64,000 nt of DNA. Source: Ariolimax columbianus. Lineage: Eukaryota; Mollusca; Gastropoda; Stylommatophora; Arionidae. The notes under the pieces are model-generated. The model searched no databases. It was not told the origin of the DNA and was given only the letters and a program-made list of their open reading frames with translations. Where the stretch lies: NCBI GenBank assembly GCA_036924085.1, contig JAVGWX010000011.1, forward strand, positions 23,137,739-23,201,738. Reading direction: 5' to 3'. Below are positions 1-10,529 of this stretch, one piece after another. The first letter of the stretch is position 1, and the number at the start of each line of letters is the position of its first letter. Both the position numbers and the translations under genes were made by a program.

Positions 1-99
1 CACCTGTTCTGTGGTGGAGTGTGATACCATCATAACAGGAAATGAGACAGCAGACAGGTTGGAAAAGGAGGAAGCAACACGAGTACAAAACGAACAATC
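1..99 (+). mobile_element. LINE-D RNase H fragment, left part
   Basis: The window opens inside a non-LTR retrotransposon. One frame reads GNETADRLEKEEATR, the last part of an RNase H domain; the aspartate in ETADRL is the usual fourth catalytic residue. The reading is broken at base 99 by insertion of an S1 repeat and resumes after 462. A related copy is at 47090. It is a dead fragment. Confidence 0.7.
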
Positions 100-461
100 T
101 TATTCTTCTTCTTCTTTGTTCGTTCTCAATCTCCCGCTACCAAGCCCTGAAAGGACTTAAGTAGCAGAATGTAGTCCAGAGAACGGAATGCGTTGTGTTG
201 TAGTTTACATCTTGACTGCGATATTTGCACCTTTCGGTCCAACACATCCGACTTCAGCAAGCATTTTTTTAGTACCGGGTTAGCATTCCCTCTTCGATCC
301 CTTCTCCTTAGCCAGTCTGCCCTGCTGCAGCCTGTTATCCAGTATCACCGCGTGGAGTTGTAGAAAGGTCTTGGCAGCTCTGGTTCGCTGGCCCTGACAC
401 TAGCAGTCAGATATGGGTCGCTGACCACTGCAGCTCATGCGCTGCTCAGCATCTTGATCCC
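100..461 (-). repeat. S1 dispersed repeat, full-length copy with TSD
   Basis: A 362-bp repeat inserted in a LINE-D copy. The 9-bp direct repeat CGAACAATC at 91-99 and 462-470 is its target-site duplication, which fixes both ends. On the minus strand it starts near GGATCAAGATGCTGAGCAG and ends in a GAAGAAGAAG tail like the LINE-A tail. Other copies are at 18.5, 36.8, 37.6, 56.8, 57.0, 60.2 and 61.8 kb. No clear pol III boxes were seen, so it may be a SINE or a LINE 3' end. Confidence 0.75.
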
Positions 462-590
462 CGAACAATCAATTTCCAAGAAAAGAAGACCATTATCCAA
501 GCCATAAGGAAAGTCAACGACCAAACGAGAGACACTTCTATCACCATAAAGAAAATATCAGAGGTCATTGAGCAGTCTATCGAGATTTAA
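462..590 (+). mobile_element. LINE-D fragment, right part
   Basis: Continuation of the element interrupted by S1. A frame reads FQEKKTIIQAIRKVNDQTRD, which follows the RNase H region in LINE-D, then stops near 591. With 1-99 it makes one LINE-D copy split by a younger insertion. Confidence 0.6.
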
Positions 591-1604
591 ATGAATAACT
601 GACTTTTAGTATTTTATTCTCGCACAACTGCGAGAAATACAACTCCGTATTGTGATGTTTATCAAACTTCATCCCCGACTTAATAAAACTTGAGTATAGT
701 GGTGTTTATTTTTATTTTTTTTAATACACCCCTCAAACATATGATATGTCGTAACATCTAAAGTCTAATTATGTGACAGTGAATGGTAGACAATAAATGA
801 ACACGCAAAATCAACAGAAACTACAAATGTAATTTTGCGGGGAAGTGTTAAAAATTCAATCATGAGGATTGAACAAGAACAGAGAAGATGTAAAAAGAAG
901 AAAAAAGTATTACACGCATCGGAGCGGATCAATCATCTTTTTTGGAGAACATGATACCAGAAATGTGCTTTCGAGCACGCTTTCACAACGACGGGGGGAG
1001 GGGGGGGGGGGGGGAGAACTATTGGAAAAGGAAGAGAGCGATTAAAACTATTAAGAGTGAAAACTCTGGACAACAAAAAAATCATGGATTGAAAGACGGT
1101 CAACAACAGAATTGATAAAACTGGACACGACGTTGTTGGATAACCATGCCCGCCTACGCATGTCGGCACGCCACATGATGAGCACGATAAATATTTCTGG
1201 ACGCGAAGCTGTAAAGGCGAGGTGGAGCGTTAAGGTACCGGCTCATGTTCACTATAGTACCGAAACAAAAATGGCATTACTTCTGAGTTTCCCCCACTCA
1301 TTCCGTTAACAATATTTCATGGGCCGTTTAAACTCCCAGTCATAAACAGAAGCAATAGCGACCCAGGAGTAAGTACCGCAAGCTTTCGTACGCAGGCCAA
1401 AAAAAAAACTGAACAGTTGCTAGCTGAGCAGGGGCGGATCGTTGTAGAACTACAGGAGGGGCACTAGGCTGCAAACAATAGCATTGCTTCGTTATATTTA
1501 TCTTATAAATTTCGTAGGTTGATGTGAAGCAATTGAGCGTGGTAGGCGGTGGCGGTTGTTGAATGTCCACAATGTTTACTCTTTTGTGCGCGCTGGAGAG
1601 GACC
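591..1604. other. AT-rich spacer with a G-run
   Basis: No gene recognised. The sequence is AT-rich, with an almost pure G tract at 993-1014 that could fold as a G-quadruplex or be an assembly-sensitive homopolymer. Short open frames here have no recognisable content. Confidence 0.5.
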
Positions 1605-2845
1605 TTAAGTGGTGGGTTTTAGTAGCGTTCTTCCGAGCGTGCTGTTGAAGGTGGACCCGGGTAAACCATGCGGTTGTTCTAGGGTTGGCTTAATCTACGA
1701 ATCGCTCACTATTACAGGGATCACGTCGATCCCTCACCTCGTTAGCCAGGCTGTCGTGAAAACATCCCGCTGTCAGGGAGCACTACGGGGAAATCTAGGC
1801 CAGAATGTTTTGTCTGACCATGACTAACATGTCTAATCAGTATGTTTTACCTGACCATGACTAACATGTCTAATCAGTATGGTTTGCCTGACCATGACTA
1901 ACATGTCTAATCAGTATGTTTTACCTGACCATGACTAACATGTCTAATCAGTATGGTTTGCCTGACCATGACTACCATGTCTAATCAGTATGTTTTGCCT
2001 GACCATGACTAACATGTCTAATCAGTTTGTTTTGCCTGACCATGACTAACATGTCTAATCAGTATGGTTTGCCTGACCATGACTAACATGTCTAATCAGT
2101 ATGTTTTACCTGACCATGACTAACATGTCTAATCAGTATGGTTTGCCTGACCATGACTACCATGTCTAATCAGTATGTTTTGCCTGACCATGACTAACAT
2201 GTCTAATCAGTTTGTTTTGCCTGACCATGACTAACATGTCTAATCAGTATGGTTTGCCTGACCATGACTAACATGTCTAATCAGTATGGTTTGCATGACC
2301 ATGACTAACATGTCTAATCAGTATGTTTTGCCTGACCATGACTAACATGTCTAATCAGTATGTTTTGCCTGACCATGACTAATATGTCTAATCAGTATGG
2401 TTTGCCTGACCATGACTAACATGTCTAATCAGTATGTTTTGCCTGACCATGACTAACATGTCTAATCAGTATGTTTTGCCTAACCATGACTCATGTCTAA
2501 TCAGTATGGTTTGCCTGACCATGACTAACATGTCTAATCAGTTTGTTTTGCCTGACAATGACTAACATGTCTAATCAGTATGTTTTGCCTGACCATGACT
2601 CATGTCTAATCAGTATGGTTTGCCTGACCATGACTAACATGTCTAATCATTATGTTTTGCCTGACCATGACTAACATGTCTAATCAGTATGGTTTGCCTG
2701 ACCCTGACTAACATGTCTAATCAGTATGTTTTGCCTGATCATGACTAACATGTCTAATCAGTATGTTTTGCCTGACCATGACTAACATGTCTAATCAGTA
2801 TGGTTTGCCTGACCAGACGTTTGTCTTCCTCCCCATACGAGGTGG
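1605..2845 (+). mobile_element. MS element copy 1 (head, 37-bp array, tail)
   Basis: A dispersed element in three parts. The head (1605-1810) contains GATCACGTCGATCCCTCACC. The core is a 37-bp tandem array. The tail is CCAGACGTTTGTCTTCCTCC. The same head and tail flank a short core at 13.86-14.16 kb (minus strand) and a 34-bp core at 37.75-38.22 kb. The shared flanks show that one mobile unit carries the array. No protein-coding content was seen; a non-autonomous DNA element such as a Helitron-like unit is one guess. Confidence 0.65.
1811..2816 (+). repeat. 37-bp minisatellite, about 27 units
   Basis: Tandem units built around CTGACCATGACTAACATGTC followed by TAATCAGTATGTTTTGC. Units differ at a few sites (TATGTTTT or TATGGTTT; some lack AAC). 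It forms the core of MS copy 1. The same core words recur in the 97-bp array at 20.3-24.0 kb and at 37.87-38.2 kb. Confidence 0.95.
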
Positions 2846-3150
2846 ATAAAACGCTTCTCACGGAAATAAAAAACAGAAAAACAAAAGATGTTGGTAATGT
2901 CAAGAGACATAAAGACCTCTATTCAACGGTCAAAAGACGGGAACTCGCTCGTTACGGACACGTATCAAAAGGTCTAGCAAATACGATCTTCTACGGAAAG
3001 GCGGACGGCTAAGAGGTCGTTCCAAAAAGGAATGGGGGACACATATAGGAATAGACCAATCTCCGACCAGAGGAGGCGCTAACAGTGAGGGGTGGCGTGG
3101 GTTGTGGTGAGTCTTTATGTGTGCACCAATCACGTTTCCGGTTGACTTGT
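2846..3150 (+). mobile_element. RTE-like LINE C-terminal fragment
   Basis: A broken reading with KRRELARYGHVSKGLANTIF then YGKADG and, in another frame, TNLRPEEA. This is the C-terminal end of endonuclease/reverse-transcriptase LINEs. The same family is on the minus strand at 39.9-40.2 kb (LAWYGHISRS...NLRPEEV) and 35.8-36.2 kb. Confidence 0.65.
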
Positions 3151-3159
3151 CTTGACAGG

Positions 3160-4180
3160 AGACATAGTGAAGAAATAGTGGAGGGCAGGAGAGCCAGAAG
3201 AGGGGCAGGGGAGTCAGAGGAGGACAGGAGAGTCAGAGGAGGACAGGAGAGTCAGAGGAGGGCAGGAGAGTCAGAGAAGGGCAGGTGAGCCAGAGAGGGC
3301 AGGTGAGCCAGAGAGGGCAGGAGAGCCAGAGGAGGGCAGGAGAGCCAGAGGAGGGCAGGAGAGCTAGAGGAGGGCAGGAGAGCCAGAGAAGGGCAGGTGA
3401 GCCAGAGGAGAGCAGGTGAGTCAGAGGAGGGCAGGTGAGTCAGAGGAGGCAGGAGAGTCAGAGGAGAGCCAGAGGAGGGCAGGAGAGCCAGAGGAGGGCA
3501 GGAGAGTCAGAGGACGGCAGGAGAGTCAGAGGACGGCAGGAGAGTCAGAGGGGGCAGAAAAGTCAGAGGACGGCAGGAGAGCCAGAGGAGGGCAGGAGAG
3601 TCAGAGGACGGCAGGAGAGTCAGAGGGGGCAGGAAAATCAGAGGGCAGGAGAGTCAGAGGAGGGCAGGAGAGTCAGAGGAGGGCAGGAGAGTCAGAGGAG
3701 GCAGGAGAGTCAGAGGACAGCAGGAGAGCCAGAGGAGGGCAGGAGAGTCAGAGGACGGCAGGAGAGTCAGATGACTGCAGGAGAGTCAGAGGGGGCAGAA
3801 AAGTCAGAGGAGGGCAGGAGAGCCAGAGGAGGGCAGGAGAGTCAGAGGACGGCAGGAGAGTCAGAGGGGGCAGGAAAGTCAGAGGAGGGCAGGAGAGTCA
3901 GAGGAGGGCAGGAGAGTCAGAGGAGAGCAGGAAAGTCAGAGGAGGGCCCGAAAGTCAGAGGAGGGCAGGAAAGTCAGAGGAGGGCAGGAAAGTTAGAGAA
4001 GGGCAGGAAAGTCAGAGAACGACAGGAGAGCCAGGGGAGAGCAGGAAAGTCAGAGGAGTGCAGGAGAGTCAAAGGAGGGCAATGGTAGAGATGGACAGAC
4101 AACATTAAGATGTGGTCAGGATAGTCTGACTGACTGTACCGATATGGCATGGAACAGAGACAACCTCCGTTGCTGAGATG
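3160..4180 (+). mobile_element. RTE-like LINE end containing an 18-bp array
   Basis: Before the array one frame reads RRHSEEIVEGRRARRG. After it, WTDNIKMWSG and then SLTDCTDMAWNRD appear in shifted frames. These are the two sides of the basic linker in RTE-like C-termini ('RH...EG+..GR..R' then 'W.DNI..WTG...D...A.DR..W'). The array therefore grew inside LINE coding sequence at that linker. Confidence 0.6.
3178..4085 (+). repeat. 18-bp minisatellite, about 50 units
   Basis: Purine-rich tandem units close to GAGGGCAGGAGAGTCAGA. Because 18 is a multiple of three, long repetitive open frames run through it (RRVRGGQESQ- and RRAGESE-like). These are by-products of the repeat, not host proteins. 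Confidence 0.95.
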
Positions 4181-4185
4181 ACACT

Positions 4186-4230
4186 TGATGATGATGATGA
4201 TAATGGTGGTGGTGGTGGTGATGATGATGG
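4186..4230. repeat. (GAT)n/(GGT)n microsatellite
   Basis: Runs of GATGATGATGAT and GGTGGTGGTGGT lie directly after the RTE-like end, where 3' microsatellite tails of non-LTR elements usually sit. Confidence 0.85.
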
Positions 4231-4325
4231 ACCATTTACCAATTTTTTTGAATCACGGTGTTATTGTGTAATCAGTTAGGTTATTATATAGAAGCACTTG
4301 TCGACTGACATTATTATATCAGAAA

Positions 4326-4480
4326 TAACGACGTGGGCTAGTGGTTCAAGCCCTTTGAAAATGCAGGAGAAAACAGGCCCTTACATAAAATGGGTGACGA
4401 AGTCGGATGCACTGGGCCGACAGGCGCAAAAATAAAAACATAGTGCATTGCTCTCCGCTTTGCAATAAGGCGAACGCAAC
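4326..4480 (+). mobile_element. SINE-1 fragment
   Basis: Starts at GTGGGCTAGTGGTTCAAG, lacks the B-box part, then matches the SINE-1 body (ATGCAGGAG...CTTACATAAAATG...CGGATGCACTGGGCCGACAG) and tail (CAATAAGGCGAACGCAA). Internally deleted. Confidence 0.75.
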
Positions 4481-5184
4481 AAAACAAAAATGGTATAAAT
4501 TATAAACAACATTAACGCGTTCAGTCTCAAACAATTTTAGGAAATATAGCATTGAAAGTCATACATTTTGTTGGTTAAAATATTTCAATACTGGGCTATA
4601 ATTGAACGTGAACAACAGAGAAAATATAGCTGGGGTATTGACTAAAGAGAATTTAACCCGATTGGTGTGCGTTTTCCTAGCACGACGGCCGGGGCCCAAA
4701 TGAGCCCTGGTGTTTCTTCCACGGATTCGCCACTGGACCTGTGTATGAAACAAGTCCCCTTGAAGGTCGTGGTAGTCTTGCATGCAGAAACGTTCAAATC
4801 GGTTTTCTTGCATGGATGTTGCTTTAAAGATGCTTTAAACTTGCAGGAAAATCTTCAGCCACACTTTTTGGCCGCTTTAGCGCTGCACTCAGCATCGTGA
4901 TGGGGTAATGGGGGGTCTGAAAAGATGCTATTTTAGATGTTGCGTTGTATAACCCACGCACAGTAGAACTCGGTATATGACCCAGTTACATTCCTGGAAA
5001 TTCAGTCTCCAATCGAATCGTCGCAACACAAATTCATTTTAGAATGTAATTAAAGTTCCCCACTTTTATATAATTATAAACCTTATTTTTTAATTGTACT
5101 TTTATGCGATTAGACAAAATTGTAATTATACAAACAAACATTTTTAAAATGGAAAATGGTATATATACTGATCTTTTTTTTAAT
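4481..5184. other. No gene recognised
   Basis: AT-rich sequence with only short meaningless frames. No repeat family from the rest of the window was recognised here. Confidence 0.4.
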
Positions 5185-5520
5185 GGAAAATAGGGTACTT
5201 GCGTCTTAATTCACCCCAAACAGAGTTCTGTGTTCCCCTCGTACGTAACGGAACATTATATTTCCTGGTAAGGGGAGGACAGGTCAATATAACTATTTTA
5301 AGTAACTTAATAAGTGCTTAGAATAATAAAAAAAGTGCAGAAAAATGGTTTTATTCACTTTGCGACGGGTCAGGGGGGCTTCCCTTGGTTCCCATCGTAC
5401 TTATACGACAACTGATGATTATAACGGGACATTCCATTTCGGGTTAAGGGGAGGACATGTAAATTTTGTGTTATTTTAAATAAATAAGTAAAGGCTTAGA
5501 AAAAGAAGTGTAGAAAAGAA
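5185..5520 (+). repeat. Diverged direct duplication, about 150 bp x 2
   Basis: Two similar blocks (about 5215-5340 and 5375-5515). Each has a CCC..CGTAC motif, GGGACATTCCATTTC-like words, AAGGGGAGGACA, then TTTTAA...AAGTGCTTAGAA and AGTGTAGAAAA. They look like an old tandem duplication. Confidence 0.6.
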
Positions 5521-5521
5521 G

Positions 5522-5590
5522 CTAACTGTAACCCAACCCTCAAACTAACCCTAATATAACCTAAACCTAACTTAATCCTAACCCTAGCTC
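5522..5590 (+). repeat. Degenerate telomere-like (CCTAA)n tract
   Basis: About 65 bp of imperfect CTAACCCTAA, CCTAAACCTAA and CCTAACCCTAG words. It could be a telomeric-type insertion or a chance simple repeat. Confidence 0.5.
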
Positions 5591-6007
5591 AAGAATTTCA
5601 TTGCTAAGACGGCGGTAGAAACCAGAAGAGGAAGCAGAAATTCTCGTCTATTCTCGCAAATTGTTTGACACACCCAAGTTAAAAAGTGGACTTCTGTGAC
5701 GTCACTGCCTAAAATCTGGTGTTAAAAATATACATTTATATTATTTGGGGTGAAAATGGTACATATAAAGATTAAGAAAGAAATATTTTTGTTTTCTCCC
5801 CATACAAATAATTCAGACCTAATTCATGCAAATGTTCCATTATGTTTCATGAAGAAACTCATGCTGTGCCTTCAATTAGACGCACTGAGTTGGTTGTACA
5901 GATTCTTGTATTTTCTCGGCGCTGTCCGTTAGCTTTGAAACAGCAGCCGATAATAAATTTAGCGAGCTACAAACATTCGCACATGCTTCAGCGGACTCTA
6001 CATTTCT
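5591..6007. other. No gene recognised
   Basis: AT-rich unique-looking DNA. The frame at 5750-5932 has no recognisable domain. Confidence 0.4.
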
Positions 6008-6200
6008 AATCGCTAACATTTCAGTGTTCGGTTTGATTTGTGTTTGATTAAAGGTTTGTCAAACCGTTAACAGTTCAGTGTTCGGTTTGATTTGTGTTTG
6101 ATTAAAGGTTTGTCAAATCGTTAACAGTTCAGTGTTCGGTGTGTTTAGTGTTTGATTAAAGGTTTGCCTAATCGCTAACATTTCAGTGTTTAGTTTGATT
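6008..6200 (+). repeat. 54-bp tandem repeat, about 3.5 units
   Basis: TTCAGTGTTCGGTTTGA recurs every 54 bp (near 6020, 6074, 6128 and 6182), separated by GTGTTTGATTAAAGGTTTG. Confidence 0.9.
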
Positions 6201-6221
6201 TTAAATGTACACCACAGATAA

Positions 6222-6660
6222 CAAGAACACCAGATTACAAGAACACTAACATATATTCACCAGATTACAAGAACACTAACATATATTCATCACAGATTAC
6301 AAGAACAGTACCATATATTCACCAGATTACAAGAACACTAATAAATTCACCAGATTACAAGAACACTAACATATATTCACCATAGATTACAAGAAGAGTA
6401 ACATATATTCACCAGATTACAAGAACACTAACATATATTCACTAGATTATAAGAACAGTAACATATATTCACCACAGATTACAAGAACAGTAACATATAT
6501 TCACCAGATTACAAGAACAGTAACATATATTCACCAGATTACAAGAACAGTAACATATATTCACCAGATTACAAGAACAGTAACATATATTCACCAGATT
6601 ACAAGAACAGTAACATATATTCACCAGATTACAAGAACAGTAACATATATTCACCACAGA
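6222..6660 (+). repeat. 30-bp minisatellite, about 14 units
   Basis: Units of AGATTACAAGAACAGTAACA plus TATATTCACC. The right half is nearly perfect and the left half more degenerate. The minus-strand frame NICYCSCNLV is a by-product. Confidence 0.95.
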
Positions 6661-6734
6661 TTCGAGCTACTTCTCCTCCAGTAGCCCCTGAAGAAGGCCA
6701 TCTATTCCTTCCTGCATTATGTCTAAAGCATCAT

Positions 6735-7410
6735 ATTTTGAGAGCTGTTTCTATAGCATTTTATCATATCCATAAGGAGAATAGCATTCTATCATATCCA
6801 GAAGAAGAATAGCATTCTATCATATCCAGAAGGAGAATAGCATTATATCATATCCATAAGGAGAATAGCATTATATCATATCCAGAAGAAGAATAGCATT
6901 ATATCATATCCATAAGGAGATAGTATGACGTACGAAGAGTCAAAACGGCTTATCAAAGCCAGATACATGACCAAATGGGAAACCGAACATACTGGTTACA
7001 CCAAAAACGATGCCTATTACCAGTTGAACCGAAGAGAGCAGGTCGTTGTCTTCAGACTTCGCACTGGCCACAACAGACTGAGATACCACCTATACAACAA
7101 ATTGAAGATAGGGTGTACCGACGAATGCCCGTGCGGTACTGGTAAAATGACCGCTGAACATCTGCTGCAGAACTGCCCGACATACGAGGATCAGAGAGAG
7201 CAGATGTGGCCATCACCAGTGGAACTGCAAGACAAGCTCTATGGCAGTGGCGACAGCCTCAGGATGACCGCCGCTTTTTTCGAAAAAATAATGGTTACTG
7301 TCTGACTGCGTACGAAGAAGAAGAAGATATCCATAAGGAGAATAGCATTCTATCATATCCGGAAGGAGAATAGCATTCTATCATATCCGGAAGGAGAATA
7401 GCATTCAAGC
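6735..7410 (+). repeat. 28-bp minisatellite split by LINE-A
   Basis: About six units of ATATCCAGAAGGAGAATAGC plus ATTCTATC lie left of 6920 and three right of 7327. The LINE-A copy landed inside a pre-existing array. ATATCCATAAGGAGA lies at both junctions (6906-6920 and 7327-7341) and may be a target-site duplication or simply two array units. Confidence 0.9.
6921..7326 (+). mobile_element. LINE-A copy 1, 5'-truncated C-terminus
   Basis: About 125 codons are open, from MTYEESKRLIKARYMTKW to a stop at 7303-7305, then a GAAGAAGAAGAAG tail. It holds the end of LINE-A only: conserved QLNRREQVVVFRLRTGHNR, then the knuckle CPCGTGKM..H....C. No reverse transcriptase or RNase H catalytic core is present, so it cannot move by itself. 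Confidence 0.85.
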
Positions 7411-8388
7411 GAGGTGTGCATAGCAAAGTGTTGAGGAGCATTCTTCATATACGGTCAACGTATGACAACTAAATGCTTTTATCATAGCCTGGACAAACGA
7501 AGTGAATATAAATATGACAAAGTTAAAACAATGTTTGCGTCTGGCTTTCCTTGTCCGTCCGTGCTTATCTCCCGTTTCCTCGTGTTCCGCCCCTTGACAG
7601 CTCTGGACTCTACTCTACCCTTCGGTCATCGTGACCCTAGCATGTGTGCGAGCCAACGTGTAACCTCCGGTGAAGGGGCGCAAGTGGAAGGCTGCTTCAG
7701 TCCGTGCAGGAAGACCCTTCAGTCGTGATAATATAGGCTGAATTCTGGGATGCAGTCAAGCGGAACGTAGAACGTCATCTTGAACTGGTTTCCCGCGGCA
7801 GGATGACAATCGAAAGCACACAAATTCCACAGAATAACGTCCTTGATGACACCTGGAGTTGTGAATAACGATCCCAAAAGGTATTAGCAAACAGCAGAAA
7901 ACCATACAAACACCGGTGCGAGTCGAGAGCGCAGCCTTTCAGGCGCGGCCATCTTGTTTGTTTGTTTTTTAACTGTTCCCGTGCAAAATGTCACTTGACC
8001 CGTTTGTTTGTTTGCTCGTGCACCTTTTAACCCCGTCAATGTAATGGCAGTGGTAATTACTTTTTATCGACTAGTATGTGCTAGAAATAAACAAATGAAT
8101 ACCAGACTGGCAAACCCCTAGAGACCTTCCCGATCGTCATAGCCAGGCCGGTGGGACTTGCTGACGTTAGAAAACCATCTTCCTCATAATCACATTCTCT
8201 CTTCCCCCTTGCAGGTTTCAATATGCCCACTTTAATATCTTTAAAGACAGTAATAGTCGGACAGAGTAAACTGACAATGTCCATAATGTTTGTCTGTGAG
8301 TGGTAATCGCGATGGATTTCATTTACTTGTTATATACACGCTGGAGCTTGTGTTGTGTTTTTTTATTATATCGCTAATGCAACTCTAG
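7411..8388. other. Unassigned, mostly unique-looking DNA
   Basis: No gene recognised. A minus-strand frame (8284-8081) is open around DIKVGILKPARGKRECDYEE and is bounded by AAAG and a weak GTCTCT. It matches nothing I know and is not called an exon. Confidence 0.3.
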
Positions 8389-8389
8389 G

Positions 8390-8600
8390 GATTCCGTGGC
8401 GAATTGTTTAAGCCGTCGGCCTTGTGATCTGGTGGTGTGGGTTTGACTCCGAACTCCTCCGTCTTTTTCTCGGGTGCTTGATGCGGACTCCCTTGCATCT
8501 CGTAGTCGCCCCTAGTCGTCTTGTCCTTGACTTGCCACTGGGGTCGGGCGGCTCGAGACGAGAGGGCGAGGATAACAAGTAGCGCAGTTAATCCTTACTA
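8390..8600 (+). mobile_element. SINE-5-like tRNA-headed element
   Basis: The head GTGGCGAATTGTTTAAGCCG and the B-box-like GGGTTTGACTCC have tRNA spacing. The body contains CTCGAGACGAGAGG. Confidence 0.5.
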
Positions 8601-8737
8601 AAAATAGCGCTAGCAAAATTAATTATGCCATCATCGTCTACGATGGACGGCGGCCTTTGCCATTGCTTTTCCAATACAAATCTGACTTGCAGGAAATGGT
8701 ACACCCGCTAGTTCAGCAAAAGGAAAACAAAGTGAAA

Positions 8738-9125
8738 CATCGGGGACTGAATGGTCTCGAGGTAAGACGTCGGCCTCGAGTGCTGGGGATCATGGGTTCA
8801 AATCACGGTGGAGACCGAGATTTTTTTCACGTGGACTTTCTTGTATTTCCCTGGATCTGGGTAGTAGAGATCGGACGCCCGCACGCAGTGTCACACACGC
8901 TAAAAATACATCAGCAATTGGAAATCGAGAAGAGTAGGCTTAACTGCCGTTGTCGAGGAAAAATTGAAAATTATGTTAAAAATCTACCCAATCTATTACT
9001 GTATCCTCGCCGATGATACGAAGTTAGTGTACTGTGCTGAGATTCTCCAAACAATACGGAGAAGAACAGAGCACTTATGGGTTAAACCGTGTGCAATGAC
9101 GGATTCTTAAACTAAACTGAAAACA
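8738..9125 (+). mobile_element. SINE-3 full copy
   Basis: A tRNA-like head (GGTCTCGAGGTAAGACG, B box GGTTCAAATCA) is followed by a body (GATCTGGGTAGTAGAGATCG...CAATTGGAAATCGA...GAGTAGGCTTAA) and a 3' part with GCACTTATGGGTTAAACCG. The longest matching copy is at 30483-30866. Confidence 0.8.
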
Positions 9126-9234
9126 AAGGCCTCAGTTTAAATTTTTTTTAAGAAATCGGAGATGATGATAGTGACTAAGAAACCGGCTTCTCCAAAATGC
9201 TGCGTCAAAACGAAGAGGACCGAATTGAGACAAG

Positions 9235-10395
9235 TTAATGCGTTCAAATATCTGGGAACATAGAGTACATCAGATGGATAAATGCAATTATGAAATAAAA
9301 TGTAGAATAACCCAAGCAACATTGGTCTTCCAGACCATGACGGGAATCTTGTGCAACAAAACCTTGTAGCTGGAACTGAGAAAGAGAGTACTTGAATGCT
9401 ACGTGGAGCCAGTACTGAAATATGGCAGTGAATCATGGACAATTAGCAAGGAAGCACTTAGATCTTTGGAAACAACGGAGATGTGGTTTTACGGAGATGT
9501 GGTTTTACGGATCCAACGTATTGCAAAGAAGACTAATGATACAGTGCTCGGAGAGGCATAAACACAAAGAGAACTTATTTCAGAGATCAGAACAAGGCAG
9601 TCATCTTTTTTTCGAGCAAGTTATGAGAAGAAGCGGTCTGGTGCACGTTGTGACAACGGGAAAGTTAGCAGGAAAGAGAGACAGAGGAAGGCAGAGAAAG
9701 AAGATTGTGGTTGGACACAGAGAGAAGATTTTGGTTGGACAGAGAGAGAAGATTTTGGTTGGACAGAGAGAGAAGATTTTGGTTGGACAGAGAGAGAAGA
9801 TTTTGGTTGGACAGAGAGAGAAGATTTTCGTTGGACAGAGAGAGAAGATTTTCGTTGGACAGAGAGAGAAGATTTTGGTTGGACAGAGAGAGAAGATTTT
9901 GGTTGGCCAGAGAGAGAAGATTTTGGTTGGACAGAGAGAGAAGATTTTGGTTGGACAGAGAGAGAAGATTTTGGTTGGACAGAGAGAGAAGATTTTGGTT
10001 GGACAGAGAGAGAAGATTTTGGTTGGACAGAGAGAGAAGATTTTCGTTGGACAGAGAGAGAAGATTTTCGTTGGACAGAGAGAGAAGATTTTCGTTGGAC
10101 AGAGAGAGAAGATTTTGGTTGGCCAGAGAGAGAAGATTTTGGTTGGACACAGAGAGAAGATTTTGGTTGGACAGAGAGAGAAGATTTTGGTTGGACAGAG
10201 AGAGAAGATTTTGGTTGGACAGAGAGAGAAGATTTTGGTTGGACAGAGAGAGAAGATTTTGGTTGGACAGAGAGAGAAGATTTTGGTTGGACAGAGAGAA
10301 TGGCACCAACGACAGAGTTGGTAAACGACACACGTGATAGAAGTGTGTGAAGGTCCTTGATGGTTAACGCCAACCGGCAGGGTACCTGATGATGA
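9235..10395 (+). mobile_element. RTE-like LINE C-terminus with 24-bp array
   Basis: Broken frames carry typical reverse-transcriptase thumb and C-terminal words: VNAFKYLGT, CNYEIKCRITQAT, then LECYVEPVLKYGSESWTISK and MWFYGD. The basic linker follows (GKVSRKERQRKAEK), then the array, then QRQSW and DTRDRS. An unexpanded relative at 25.85-26.06 kb has one unit at the same place. Confidence 0.75.
9707..10300 (+). repeat. 24-bp minisatellite, about 24 units
   Basis: Units of GAAGATTTTGGTTGGACAGA plus GAGA, with single-base variants (TTTTCG, GGCCAG). As 24 is divisible by three, all frames stay open (REKILVGQ in one frame). Minus-strand open frames over the same bases are shadows. Confidence 0.97.
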
Positions 10396-10419
10396 TGACT
10401 GCAAATGACTGATGATGAC

Positions 10420-10446
10420 ACGCACGCACACACACACACACACACA
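10420..10446. repeat. (CA)n microsatellite
   Basis: CGCACGCACACACACACACA-type run after GATGATGACA, just 3' of the RTE-like element. Confidence 0.85.
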
Positions 10447-10529
10447 TTCTTTGTCTTTTGAAAGTGTGTGTAACTATCCATAAGACACTGCGGTCGGGGA
10501 TAGTGTGATAAACCAGTACATGTTTGAGG

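Noticed and set aside
3416..4108. Two overlapping frames of 217-230 codons rich in RRVRGGQESQ and RRAGESE
   Set aside because: They arise because the 18-bp repeat is divisible by three; no non-repetitive domain of their own.
6469..6657. NICYCSCNLV repeat protein
   Set aside because: Translation of the 30-bp minisatellite on the reverse strand.
8081..8284. Open minus-strand stretch around ILKPARGKRECDYEEDGFLT as a further midasin exon
   Set aside because: Phase could fit, but the donor is weak (GTCTCT), no family motif is seen, and it is 7 kb from the nearest candidate.
9422..10481. Five overlapping 210-300 codon frames on both strands (REKILVGQ, PTKIFSLC, SVQPKSSL and others)
   Set aside because: All are translations of one 24-bp minisatellite inside a LINE; periodic open frames, not genes.
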